This document shows positions 8,087-16,318 of a DNA stretch of 64,000 bases, piece after piece. The stretch lies in assembly GCA_964562015.1 (NCBI GenBank), contig CAZLRH010000004.1, forward strand, positions 1 to 64,000, read 5' to 3'. This DNA comes from CAZLRH01 sp964562015 (lineage in GTDB: Bacteria; Verrucomicrobiota; Verrucomicrobiia; Opitutales; JABDGR01). Each line of letters starts with the position of its first letter. The first letter of the stretch is position 1. Position numbers and translations under genes: made by a program. The notes under the pieces are model-generated. The model saw only the letters and a list, made by a program, of their open reading frames with translations. It searched no databases and was not told where the DNA came from.

Positions 8087-9199
8087 ATGCGCCTGCTGGA
8101 CCGTTATCTCCTGACTGAATGGCTGAAAATCTTCGCCCTCGCGATGATTGCCATGCTGGCCGTGCTGTTGCTGGAGAACCTCTACGACCAACTCGGCGAT
8201 CTGCTCGGGTTTGGCACCCGGCCCAGCCAGATTTTGAAATATTACCTGCTGCTCCTCCCGGCCTTTTTGCCCACGGTGCTGCCGCTGAGCCAGTTTGTAT
8301 CCCTGCTTTTTGCGCTCGGCAACTTGCACCGGCACAACGAAATCATCGCCTTGCGGGCCGCGGGGCTCAGCCTGTGGCGCATCGCGCGCCCCTTGTGGCT
8401 GGCCGGGGCCGTGATTGCGGGTTTGCTGGGCTGGCTCAATGCCTCGCTCGTGCCCTGGTCCATCGAGCAATCCCGCCTCTATTACGAGACCCTGCGCTAC
8501 ACGGCCGAGGCCCGCGAGCATCCCGCCGACGAGGTGGGCGTGGTGCGCCAACTGACCTACAACAATTTGACGCAGCACCGGCTCTGGTTCTTCAATCAAT
8601 TTAGTGATTACGCGTGGCGGGGCCAGGGCATCTACGTTTACGAGCTCGACGCCCAGGGACACAATCAACGGCAGATTCGCGCGGGTGAAGGTTACTTTGA
8701 TGATGCCGCCGGCCATTGGGTCTTTCTCAAAGGCCGCGAACTCCTCTTCGACCCCGACGATGGGCAGGTCAACGTCTCGCGACCCTTTGATGAAAAAGCC
8801 TTTCCCGAACTGACGGAAAATCCCTCACTGATGATCACCTTGCGCCAGCGCGCGGGCGATTTGTCCCTCGGCGAATTGCGCACGGTACTCGCGCAGGCTC
8901 CCGCCGCGGAAAATCCGTCCATGAATGTTTACGCCGTGCGTTACCATGCGATTTTGGCGAGCCCGTTTTTGGGACTCGTGATTGTGGGGCTCGCGGTGCC
9001 GTTCGCGGTTTCCGGCGTGCGAGTGAATCCAATGGTCGGCGTTTCCAAAGCGGTAGGGTTGCTGTTTATTTACTATCTGGTGTCGAATCTATGTGCACTG
9101 CTCGGCAATCAGCAACACCTCCCACCGATGCTCGCGGCGTGGCTGCCCATCCTGCTGATGCTCGGCTGGGGCGTCGGGCTCTTCCGCCGGGCCATCTGA
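8087..9199 (+). CDS. LptF/LptG-family (YjgP/YjgQ) permease
   Basis: LptF and LptG are the membrane subunits of the LptB2FG transporter that extracts lipopolysaccharide from the inner membrane. This 370-residue protein has the family layout. There are three N-terminal helices (about 11-30, 52-75 and 98-120), a periplasmic beta-jellyroll (about 130-275) and three C-terminal helices. Typical motifs are LDRYLLTEWLKIF at the start, ALGNLHRHNEIIALRAAGLS (coupling-helix region) and NPMVGVSKAVGLLFIYYLV near the end. MRLLDRYL at 8087 matches the usual start; the longer frame is antisense to the NSS gene. No partner permease or LptB is in the window. F and G cannot be separated from one sequence by eye. 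Confidence 0.88.
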   Translation: MRLLDRYLLTEWLKIFALAMIAMLAVLLLENLYDQLGDLLGFGTRPSQILKYYLLLLPAFLPTVLPLSQFVSLLFALGNLHRHNEIIALRAAGLSLWRIARPLWLAGAVIAGLLGWLNASLVPWSIEQSRLYYETLRYTAEAREHPADEVGVVRQLTYNNLTQHRLWFFNQFSDYAWRGQGIYVYELDAQGHNQRQIRAGEGYFDDAAGHWVFLKGRELLFDPDDGQVNVSRPFDEKAFPELTENPSLMITLRQRAGDLSLGELRTVLAQAPAAENPSMNVYAVRYHAILASPFLGLVIVGLAVPFAVSGVRVNPMVGVSKAVGLLFIYYLVSNLCALLGNQQHLPPMLAAWLPILLMLGWGVGLFRRAI

Positions 9200-9307
9200 G
9201 AGCAACAGAATTCAAAACAAATTTAACCTAAGGAAACGAAGTCAACTAAGTTCCACCTTTGTTCACATCGTTCCCTTCTGTAAATCTCTCACCTTACTCA
9301 ACTTTAC

Positions 9308-10480
9308 ATGCTTACCCTGCGGCTCAAACCCCAGGCGCCCGCGCGGGTGCTCCACGGCCATCCCTGGGTCTTCGCGGGCGAATTGCGCGAAAAAATCCCT
9401 GCCGACGCCCACGGCCAGCCCGCGGTGCTGCGCGACGGACGCGGGCGTCTTTTGGGCACGGGGCTATGCAGTGCGCGTTCCGCCATTGCTTGGCGGCGCT
9501 ACAGCCAAGCCGCCGTCCCTTTCGACCGCGCGCAAATCGACGCCGCGCTCACCACCGCCCTCGCCTTGCGGGAAAACGCAGGGTTCCACGGACCCTTCCG
9601 CCGGCTCGTGTGGTCGGAGGCCGACCATCTCCCCGGCCTCGTCGTGGACCAATTCGACCGCGCGCTCGTCGTCCAGTCCCTGACCCAGGGCACGGAAAAT
9701 GCGCTGCCCCTTCTCGGGCCACTGCTCCAGCAACGCTTGCAGCCCGAGGAGATTATTTTGCGCAATGATTCGCCCTCGCGCCGCCACGAGGGTCTGGCGC
9801 TCGAATCCAAAACCTTTTCCGGCCAACCCTACCCGCCCCGCTGGTTTAATCTCGACGGCATCGATTACGAACTCGATTTGTTATCCGCGCAAAAAACCGG
9901 CTTTTACTTGGATCAGCGCGGCCAGCATCTTCGCGTGGCCGCCCTGGCCCGCGGTCGGCGCGTGCTCGACGGCTGCTGCAATCAGGGTGCCTTCGGCCTC
10001 CAATGCGCCAAGGCGGGTGCTGCGGCGGTGCTTGGCATTGACAGTTCCGCGCCGGCCATCGCCAACTGCAGGGCCAATGCCGCCCGCAACCGGCTGGAGG
10101 ACCGCGTTACCTTCAATTGCGCCAATCTTTTCGATTGGTTTACCACGCGCAAGGACGCGCGCGATGTGTTTGACCTCATCATTCTTGACCCGCCCTCGTT
10201 CGCGCCCCGCCGCGATGCCGTGGAAGCCGCCATTCGTGGCTACAAGGAACTCAATCTGCGCGCGTTGCGCCTGCTGGCACCCGGAGGGATTCTCGCCACC
10301 TATTCGTGCAGCCAGGCGGTGGACGCGGGCGCCTTTCTCTCGCTCCTCGCCGATGCGGCGGCCGACGCGCGGCGGGAAGTTCGCTTACTGGAAGTGACCT
10401 CCCAGCCCGCCGATCACCCGGTGCTCCTCTCCTGCCCGGAAACTCATTATCTCAAAGGCGCGCTAGTCCAGGTGATATAG
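9308..10480 (+). CDS. RlmI-like 23S rRNA m5C methyltransferase
   Basis: This 390-residue class I SAM methyltransferase belongs to the RlmI/RlmK (YccW) family, which methylates cytosine in 23S rRNA. A PUA-like RNA-binding domain occupies about residues 1-75 (HPWVFAGELRE). A linker domain contains EGLALESKTF and QKTGFYLDQR (195-204), the family signature. The Rossmann domain follows, with SAM motif VLDGCCNQGAFG (219-230), GIDSS, DPPSF (294-298) and the cysteine in TYSCSQ (C334), the likely catalytic Cys. The AAA ATPase gene begins 14 bases downstream, so the two may be co-transcribed. Confidence 0.9.
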   Translation: MLTLRLKPQAPARVLHGHPWVFAGELREKIPADAHGQPAVLRDGRGRLLGTGLCSARSAIAWRRYSQAAVPFDRAQIDAALTTALALRENAGFHGPFRRLVWSEADHLPGLVVDQFDRALVVQSLTQGTENALPLLGPLLQQRLQPEEIILRNDSPSRRHEGLALESKTFSGQPYPPRWFNLDGIDYELDLLSAQKTGFYLDQRGQHLRVAALARGRRVLDGCCNQGAFGLQCAKAGAAAVLGIDSSAPAIANCRANAARNRLEDRVTFNCANLFDWFTTRKDARDVFDLIILDPPSFAPRRDAVEAAIRGYKELNLRALRLLAPGGILATYSCSQAVDAGAFLSLLADAAADARREVRLLEVTSQPADHPVLLSCPETHYLKGALVQVI

Positions 10481-10494
10481 GACAATTTAATTGC

Positions 10495-11661
10495 ATGCTC
10501 ACGACGCTCGCAGTCGCCAACTACCGATCGCTGCGCAACTTGCAGGTGCCGTTGCGGCGGCTCAACGTCGTCACGGGCGCGAACGGCAGCGGCAAGTCCA
10601 GCGTGTACCGGGCCCTGCGCCTGCTGGCGGACACTGCTCGGGACAGCGGTGTGGGACCGGCTCTGGCCCGGGAAGGCGGGCTGAACTCGACGCTCTGGGC
10701 TGGGCCGGAAAAATTTTCCCGCGGGATGCGCCGCGGTAATGTCCCAGTTCAAGGCACGCTTCGCACCGAGCCAGTTAATCTTAAGCTCGGTTTTGCTGGC
10801 GATGATTTTAGTTACTCTATTGAGCTGGGACTCTCGACCCCCTCCGAATCTATTTTTGCTAACGATCCCGCAATCAAGCGAGAATGCATCTGGCATGGCC
10901 CTGCCTTTCGCCCATCCGCCCTAACAGTGGACCGGCATTATGCCACTGTGCGCATCAAGGGCGACGACGGCGAGTGGAACGTCGCGGTCCATGCAGTTTC
11001 CCCATTTGACAGTATGATGTCGCAACTCGCCGACCCGCGCAGTGCGCCGGAATTGCTGCGATTGCGCGAACAAATCCGCTCCTGGCGTTTCTACGATCAT
11101 TTTCGTACGGATAGCGAGGCCCTGGCGCGTCAACCGCAAGTCGGCACTTACACGCCCGTCCTGGGTCATGATGGGGCCGATCTTGCGGCCGCCTGGCAAA
11201 CCGTGGCCGAAATCGGCGACCGCCAGGCTCTGGGCACGGCGGTGGAGGATGCCTTTCCCGGCGGTCGCATCGCCGTGCAAAATCGCGAAGGGCGCTTTGA
11301 AATCGTGATGCAACAACACGGCCTCTTGCGCACGCTTTCCGCCGCCGAATTGTCCGACGGCACCCTGCGCTACCTGTTGTGGATTGCAGCCTTGTTGACG
11401 CCACGTCCGCCCGCCTTGCTCGTGCTCAACGAACCGGAGACCAGCCTGCATCCCGACCTGCTGCCCGCGCTCGGGCGGCTAATAATTCATGCGTCGGCCT
11501 CGACCCAAGTTCTCGTGGTCTCCCATGCCGCGCCGCTGATTGCAACCCTGGAAGGAACACCGGAGTGCAATTCCATCCGCTTGGAAAAAAAACTCGGGGA
11601 GACGCGTCTGGCGGACGTCGGCGAATTTGATCTGGCCCCGTGGCCCTGGCCTCCGCGCTAG
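10495..11661 (+). CDS. AAA family ATPase (SMC/RecF-like, AAA_21 type)
   Basis: This is a 388-residue ATPase of the ABC/SMC-like group with N- and C-terminal half-sites. The Walker A motif GANGSGKSS spans residues 28-36. The C-terminal half has LSDGTLRYLLWIAALL as an ABC-type signature region, and LLVLNEPETSLHPD as Walker B plus D-loop (N312, E313, E315), with a switch histidine in VVSHAAPL. No nuclease or TOPRIM domain is fused and no effector lies next door, so it is not a complete OLD or defence operon as seen. Solitary members of this family are common and mostly uncharacterised. It may be co-transcribed with the rRNA methyltransferase gene and converges on the HPt gene with a 2-base gap. 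Confidence 0.85.
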   Translation: MLTTLAVANYRSLRNLQVPLRRLNVVTGANGSGKSSVYRALRLLADTARDSGVGPALAREGGLNSTLWAGPEKFSRGMRRGNVPVQGTLRTEPVNLKLGFAGDDFSYSIELGLSTPSESIFANDPAIKRECIWHGPAFRPSALTVDRHYATVRIKGDDGEWNVAVHAVSPFDSMMSQLADPRSAPELLRLREQIRSWRFYDHFRTDSEALARQPQVGTYTPVLGHDGADLAAAWQTVAEIGDRQALGTAVEDAFPGGRIAVQNREGRFEIVMQQHGLLRTLSAAELSDGTLRYLLWIAALLTPRPPALLVLNEPETSLHPDLLPALGRLIIHASASTQVLVVSHAAPLIATLEGTPECNSIRLEKKLGETRLADVGEFDLAPWPWPPR

Positions 11662-11663
11662 GA

Positions 11664-12077
11664 TTACCGGGCGTACACTTCAAATGCCGCGCAGGCTTCG
11701 AGCCACTGGGCCTCGAGCTTTGGCAACAGGCCGTCCGCGGGCGGCAGGGGCGCCTGGCGCGCCACCACTTCCAGCGCGCGCAGCCAATCCGCGAGCCGGC
11801 GCAACCCCAGGTTCGCACTGCTGCCCGCGAGAAAATGCGCCTCGCTCTTGGCTTTGACGATGTCGCCCGCCGACCATGCCGCCGCGAGTAGCCGCAACCG
11901 GGGCAGGGATTCCTCGCGGTACATCGTCAGCAATTCCTGAAAGAGCGCCTTTTGCTCCCCGTCCGGCACAATGTTGGCCAGTTCCTGCATGCGCTCGTCC
12001 AGTACGGCGGGCTCGGCCGGGTTGGGTGACGGCAGCCCGCCGCGCGGCGCCTCAGGCTCTGAAAGTGGAAAGGACAT
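11664..12077 (-). CDS. HPt-domain phosphotransfer protein
   Basis: This is a 137-residue histidine phosphotransfer protein. After a Pro-rich leader (1-28) comes a four-helix HPt domain with the signature EAHFLAGSSANLGL; H81 is the predicted phospho-accepting histidine. Free HPt proteins relay phosphate between a hybrid kinase and a receiver. It lies 26 bases downstream of a single-domain receiver and a PP2C-type phosphatase, all on the minus strand, so it probably works with that receiver. No hybrid histidine kinase is in the window; the kinase must be encoded elsewhere. Confidence 0.85.
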   Translation of the reverse strand: MSFPLSEPEAPRGGLPSPNPAEPAVLDERMQELANIVPDGEQKALFQELLTMYREESLPRLRLLAAAWSAGDIVKAKSEAHFLAGSSANLGLRRLADWLRALEVVARQAPLPPADGLLPKLEAQWLEACAAFEVYAR

Positions 12078-12103
12078 GATTAATTTTGTCGTAATAAAGA
12101 CAG

Positions 12104-12481
12104 TCAGACGGTCGCCGTTTCACCGAGCAATTCCCGCAGGCGGGCCATCAGAATCGTCGGGCTGAAGGGTTTGGTAAAAACATTGCGCGCGCCGGCGCCG
12201 AGCAATTCCTCCTGCGTGCTGTTTTTGCCCTGGCTGGTGACGACGACCACGGGCAACGCCGCCAGCGCCGGATCGGCCTTGAAATCGTGGAGCAATTCCA
12301 GGCCCGAACGGCCCGGCAGCATCATGTCGAGGATGACCAAATCCGGCTGGCTCGTCCGCATGCGTTCGCACACGGACAGGCCCTCGACGCACACCACCGT
12401 GGCGTAGCCGGCCCGCCGCAAGTTGAACTCGAGCAGCTTGACCATGACTGGATCGTCGTCGGCAATTAAGATGGTCTTCAT
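12104..12481 (-). CDS. Single-domain response regulator (receiver)
   Basis: This is a 125-residue stand-alone receiver (CheY-like). The acidic pocket ADDD lies at residues 7-10, the phospho-acceptor D52 sits in VILDMMLPG, and T82 (VVTSQG) and K104 (FTKPFS) complete the conserved set. No output domain is attached. Its ATG overlaps the TGA of the phosphatase gene (ATGA), so the two are translationally coupled. The longer upstream frame was rejected for that reason. It probably controls the phosphatase or exchanges phosphate with the HPt protein downstream. Confidence 0.92.
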   Translation of the reverse strand: MKTILIADDDPVMVKLLEFNLRRAGYATVVCVEGLSVCERMRTSQPDLVILDMMLPGRSGLELLHDFKADPALAALPVVVVTSQGKNSTQEELLGAGARNVFTKPFSPTILMARLRELLGETATV

Positions 12482-14175
12482 GAGCAACGCTCCCAGAAAA
12501 GCATGGTTTGGTCGTCGCGCGCCTCGACCTCGCCCGGCATCGCGTCGTGAATGCGCTGCTGGAAGGATTCCCAGAGCGCCTCGCCTCCGGCGTGGTGGCG
12601 GCGGCTGACCAACTGCACGAGCCGCGTCCAATTGCCCGCCTCGTCACCCGCGCTGTCCCATTCGTAAAGGCCGTCCGTGACCAATAAGAGGCGGTCACCC
12701 GGCGCGAGCGGCTGCTCCTCGACCACATATTCGGTCGTTGGATAAAGACCGAGCGGCGGTCCCGAGGGCGCGTATTCCCGCACGGAACCTTGGGGCCCGG
12801 GGCCGAGCCATAGCACCGGACAATGTCCGGCATTGACGATAAAAGCCCGGTCGCGGGCCGGTGAAATCTCCACGAGGGCGCAGGTCGCGAACAGAGTCAG
12901 ATCGCCGATTTGCCGGCAGAGCACGCGGTTCAAATTATGCACCAGGCGCGACAACGGCTGGCCGACCTCGACGTGGATATGCAAGGCGGTGCGCACCATG
13001 CCGGCGAACAAGGCCGCGGAGATGCCCTTGCCCATCACGTCCACCATCGCGAGCAACAACCCGCCATTGGGCGTGGCCAGCACGTCCACGTAATCACCGG
13101 CCACGCTGCGGGCACTGCGCCGGCGCACCACCGCCCGCCAATCCCGCCCCACGGGCAGCGTTGGCAGCGGCAGCAAATCGGTCTGCATCGCGGAGGCAAT
13201 TTCCAAATCGCGCAAATCCTGCTGTTCGCGCGTGCGCACAGACGCGTTGTGAGCGTTGACCACGGCAATGGCAAAGAGGTCCGCATACGTGCGCGCCGTG
13301 CTCAATTCCGCGGCGACGAGATACGGACGCCGCCGGCGGGCGAGCGTCAACGCCCCCCACGTCACGCCACTCACGCGCAGGGGCACGCTGACGCCGCAGG
13401 CATAGCCACCCCACACGGGATCGCCGTGAATTTCAGCGGCGTCTTCCCAGACTTGCTCCTGCCCGGATTGCAGCGCGCGTTCGACCACACCGTCGGGAGG
13501 CACCGGACCGCCGGCAAACGGTAATTTCGCCAAATCGGCCAGCAACGTCGGATGCAAGCGCTCGTCGAAATGCAAGGCCAGCCGGTCATGTGGCACCACT
13601 TTGGCGATATCGGCGGCGGTTCGCACAAAAAAAGCGGACAACGCTTCGGCTCCAATTAGCGCATCGCCCAAGCGGTAAAAGGCCGCGAGGTTTTCATAGC
13701 ATTGGGAGATTTCGGCCAGCGCCAAATCGAGCAGTTCCTGGTTGCCCGCGGCCGGCACATGCACGCCGGGCGTGGCCCGGACCATAACCAGACGAAAACC
13801 CTTGGGACCGCGCCAATGTTCAACACGGTCGCACGATTGCTGAATCAAAAACAAACCGCGACCGCCGGCTTGCAGGGGATCGTCGGGCAGACGAGGTGCC
13901 AGGCTTTCCACCGGCGGGCCGGGGCCGCCATCGACAACTTCAAGGCGCACGACGCCATCACCCACCGCCCAGGAAACCTCGATCAATTGGTCGGGCTTTT
14001 GGGCGTTGCCATGCACGATCGCATTGACGAGCGCCTCGGTGAACACCAGCCGCCAGCGGGCCGCTTCCTCCGCGGGCACCCGGGCGTTGTGCAAAAAAGC
14101 CCCAAAGGCTTCGCGCAGGCCCTCGACACGAGCGAGTTCGGAGGACACCCGGAAAAATTGGCCTTGAAAATCCAT
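12478..14175 (-). CDS. Serine phosphatase (PP2C/SpoIIE-RsbU type) with RsbW-like ATPase and GAF domains
   Basis: This 565-residue partner-switching regulator has three domains. An RsbW-like HATPase domain at about 10-135 carries the N-box EALVNAIVHGN (47-57), DGGPG (82-86) and GGRGLFL (104-110). A GAF-like sensor spans about 175-315. A PP2C phosphatase at about 330-563 has AGDYVDV (D361), VDVMGKG (D379), LLVTDG (D501) and the final RDDQTML. Kinase-like and phosphatase activities in one protein should phosphorylate and dephosphorylate an anti-sigma-factor antagonist, plausibly the STAS protein encoded divergently next door. The start at 14175 places the ATPase domain at the N-terminus. A perfect palindrome lies about 40 bases upstream. 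Confidence 0.88.
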   Translation of the reverse strand: MDFQGQFFRVSSELARVEGLREAFGAFLHNARVPAEEAARWRLVFTEALVNAIVHGNAQKPDQLIEVSWAVGDGVVRLEVVDGGPGPPVESLAPRLPDDPLQAGGRGLFLIQQSCDRVEHWRGPKGFRLVMVRATPGVHVPAAGNQELLDLALAEISQCYENLAAFYRLGDALIGAEALSAFFVRTAADIAKVVPHDRLALHFDERLHPTLLADLAKLPFAGGPVPPDGVVERALQSGQEQVWEDAAEIHGDPVWGGYACGVSVPLRVSGVTWGALTLARRRRPYLVAAELSTARTYADLFAIAVVNAHNASVRTREQQDLRDLEIASAMQTDLLPLPTLPVGRDWRAVVRRRSARSVAGDYVDVLATPNGGLLLAMVDVMGKGISAALFAGMVRTALHIHVEVGQPLSRLVHNLNRVLCRQIGDLTLFATCALVEISPARDRAFIVNAGHCPVLWLGPGPQGSVREYAPSGPPLGLYPTTEYVVEEQPLAPGDRLLLVTDGLYEWDSAGDEAGNWTRLVQLVSRRHHAGGEALWESFQQRIHDAMPGEVEARDDQTMLFWERCS

Positions 14176-14213
14176 GCTTGCAGCGTGAGCCCGGCCCGCA
14201 AGGCCAGTATTAC

Positions 14214-14229
14214 TCAAACGTACGTTTGA
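14214..14229. promoter_or_regulatory. 16-bp perfect palindrome in the divergent signalling promoter region
   Basis: TCAAACGTACGTTTGA is a perfect 16-base dyad located 39-54 bases upstream of the phosphatase start, within the 282-base spacer between it and the divergent STAS gene. Size and placement suit an operator for a dimeric regulator. The regulator is unknown. Confidence 0.5.
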
Positions 14230-14457
14230 AATTATTGCGCTGGAACGGATTTTGTCCATCCCTAAGGACGGCTGGGCGACCACCGCGATAGCGCACTCCA
14301 AGTCCATTCGTCCACTCATCGAATAAAACGGCTCCGGACTTAAGCCTTCAACCCAAATATGAGGGAAATACCCGATTCCCAGACACGGATAAAATGTGGT
14401 GGGGAGAGATTGCCAAAGGCCACCTTTTTGCTAGTCTTAGGCCATGGCGGCGCGTGC

Positions 14458-14772
14458 ATGAATGATTTCCCCCACGATTATTCAATAGAACGAAAAGAGC
14501 TGCGTCTGCGTCTTAAGGTGCGGCAGTTTGACGCCGCTGTTCTACCGGAGTTCAAGCAGGCACTCGACGCAGCCTGGAAGCCGGATACTTTACGGGTTGT
14601 GCTCGAACTTTCCGCCGTCGAGTTGATTGACAGTTCCGGCGTCGGGGCGCTCCTTAGTGTGCAAAAGCGCCTGCCCGCCAAGGGCGAGGCAGTCATCCTG
14701 CGGGGCGCGCGCCCGGCGATTGTCAGCGTGCTGGAATTGCTGCGACTGCATCGCGTGTTTCGCCTCGAGTAG
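14458..14772 (+). CDS. STAS-domain anti-sigma factor antagonist
   Basis: This is a 104-residue single STAS domain of the SpoIIAA/RsbV type. The signature VELIDSSGVGALL contains the serine (S59 or S60) that the cognate kinase phosphorylates; the dephosphorylated form releases a sigma factor or another target. The start at 14458 (MNDFPHDYSIERKELR) gives a standard-length domain, whereas the longer frame adds 33 unrelated residues. It is divergent from the phosphatase gene and is the natural substrate candidate for it. No sigma factor is encoded nearby, so the final target may be elsewhere or not a sigma factor. Confidence 0.88.
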   Translation: MNDFPHDYSIERKELRLRLKVRQFDAAVLPEFKQALDAAWKPDTLRVVLELSAVELIDSSGVGALLSVQKRLPAKGEAVILRGARPAIVSVLELLRLHRVFRLE

Positions 14773-14785
14773 TGCAGCCGGGAAG

Positions 14786-15823
14786 TCAGACCCACGCCAG
14801 ATTGCGGGCGTAGCCCAGCGTCATCCATGCCTCCCGCGCCGCCAAATCCACCACACAGAGACGGTGCAGTCGCGGCATCGCGGGAATCTTGGCCGCGACG
14901 TCGGGATCCAGCTTGAGCATCCGGGTGAGCGGCAGCGCGAGCCGGCGGCCGTCGCTGGACACCACCAACGGCCGCGCGTAGTTGATTTCCGTGTGCACAT
15001 TGCCGGCGACGCGCAGCAGCCGCAGTTCAGCGCCCGTGTCGATATTCAGGTGCCACAAATCGGAACTGCTCTCGGAAAACCAGCAGCCTTGGCCGTCCGG
15101 CGTCCACACCGGAAATTGGCCGCGGTCGCGCAACCGCCGCAGTGCGCCGGTTTCCAGATTCCAGAGCCACACGCCATCGCCGCCGAGCAACGCCAGCGGT
15201 TGGTGCGGATGGATGGAGGCGCCGCGCCCACCGGGCGTTTCGGACTGTTTAGGCAGCAACGTGAGCAAACGCTGCCCGGCGACGGTCACCAGATGGGTGC
15301 CTTCCGCGCCATGAAAAATCAACCAGCGCCGTTGCGGGCACCACGTCAACGGCACGAAGGCGTCGCGGGGCAGCGCGATCAGCCGCAGATTTCCCGTCCT
15401 CAGTTCGATCAAGGCCAGGTGATGGCGGATGTGCACCGCTCCCTCGCGCGAATCCGTCGCCACCAACACGAGCAACTGGTCCGTCGCGCCCCAATGCGCC
15501 AGCAGCCACAAGGCCCATTGATGCAGGCCGAGACGGACGAGCCGCCGGCTCGTGCCTTTGGCCAGATCGAATTCGCGAATTTCGCTAAAGTCACGCACGC
15601 CCAAACGAAACTGGCAGCAATAAGCCCAGGCCCGGCCGCGTTGCGCATCCACGGCGAGCGGACAATCCACGCCCCCGATTTCGCCCAGCGTTTGCGGTGC
15701 GATGAAATCCGTTTCCGCCATTTGCAACCGGCCATTGTCCTCCCACGCGAGGCGCTGGCCGCAAACGCGCGGCGGCACTTCCCGATAGCCCTCGCCCATC
15801 TGCAATTTAAGAATGGCCGCCAT
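14786..15823 (-). CDS. Beta-propeller protein (WD40/TolB-like), unknown role
   Basis: This 345-residue protein is built of repeated short strand blocks ending in Trp/Gly-rich turns: QWALWLLAHWG, RRWLIFHGAEGT, GVWLWNLETGAL, QFPVWTPDGQGCWF and SSDLWHLNIDTG. The pattern suggests a six- or seven-bladed propeller. No signal peptide is visible, so it is probably cytoplasmic. The start at 15823 (MAAILKLQMGEGYREVP) avoids running through the RidA gene. The 28-base gap to the RidA gene suggests co-transcription. It converges on the STAS gene. Propeller folds mainly serve binding, so no reaction is proposed. Confidence 0.65.
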   Translation of the reverse strand: MAAILKLQMGEGYREVPPRVCGQRLAWEDNGRLQMAETDFIAPQTLGEIGGVDCPLAVDAQRGRAWAYCCQFRLGVRDFSEIREFDLAKGTSRRLVRLGLHQWALWLLAHWGATDQLLVLVATDSREGAVHIRHHLALIELRTGNLRLIALPRDAFVPLTWCPQRRWLIFHGAEGTHLVTVAGQRLLTLLPKQSETPGGRGASIHPHQPLALLGGDGVWLWNLETGALRRLRDRGQFPVWTPDGQGCWFSESSSDLWHLNIDTGAELRLLRVAGNVHTEINYARPLVVSSDGRRLALPLTRMLKLDPDVAAKIPAMPRLHRLCVVDLAAREAWMTLGYARNLAWV

Positions 15824-15851
15824 GTGAAAAGTCCAAGTGCTCAGCCTTGGC

Positions 15852-16313
15852 TCAGGCCCGCAATTCCACCACGCATTGAATTTCCACGGCCGCATTTTTG
15901 GGCAAGCCCGCCACTGCCACGGCGGCCCGCGCATGGCGGCCCCGGTCGCCCAGGACCTTGACGAACAAGTCCGACGCGCCGTTGATGACGGCCGGGCTGT
16001 CGGCAAAGCCCGCCACTGCATTGACGAACCCATTCACCAAGATGACTTGTTCGATGTCCTGCAACGAGCCCGCCGCGCCTTTGATCGCCGCCAACGTATT
16101 CAATGCGCAGACTTGGGCTGCGGCGTAAGCGGCGGGTACGTCGAGGTCTTTGCCCACCTGGCCGGCATGGGTGATTTGGCCGTCGCGCAGCGGCAGCGTG
16201 CCCGCGAGAAAAAGCAGCCGTCCGCTGCGGCGCGCGGGGAGGTAATTGCCGGCCGGCGCGGGCGCGGGCGGCAGGGTAAAGCCCATTTCAGCGAGAATTT
16301 TTTCGTAATCCAT
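15852..16313 (-). CDS. RidA/YjgF-family (YER057c/UK114) protein
   Basis: This 153-residue protein belongs to the RidA superfamily, whose members remove reactive enamine/imine intermediates. Family features are RSGRLLFLAGTLPLRDG, AAQVCALNTLAAIKGAAGSL, VILVNGFVNAVAGF and the C-terminal HARAAVAVAGLPKNAAVEIQ. The usual catalytic arginine position near the end reads GRHARAAVAVAGLP, so R is present upstream but the exact equivalent cannot be confirmed by eye. It forms a trimer in known members. The start at 16313 gives a normal length. It sits 5 bases after the 2-hydroxyacid dehydrogenase stop, so these are probably one operon. Confidence 0.88.
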   Translation of the reverse strand: MDYEKILAEMGFTLPPAPAPAGNYLPARRSGRLLFLAGTLPLRDGQITHAGQVGKDLDVPAAYAAAQVCALNTLAAIKGAAGSLQDIEQVILVNGFVNAVAGFADSPAVINGASDLFVKVLGDRGRHARAAVAVAGLPKNAAVEIQCVVELRA

Positions 16314-16318
16314 AAAAA

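Noticed and set aside
10495..11661. A two-gene defence system (OLD/Gabija/Septu-like) based on the AAA ATPase
   Set aside because: There is no nuclease, TOPRIM or helicase partner on either side; the neighbours are an rRNA methyltransferase and an HPt gene.
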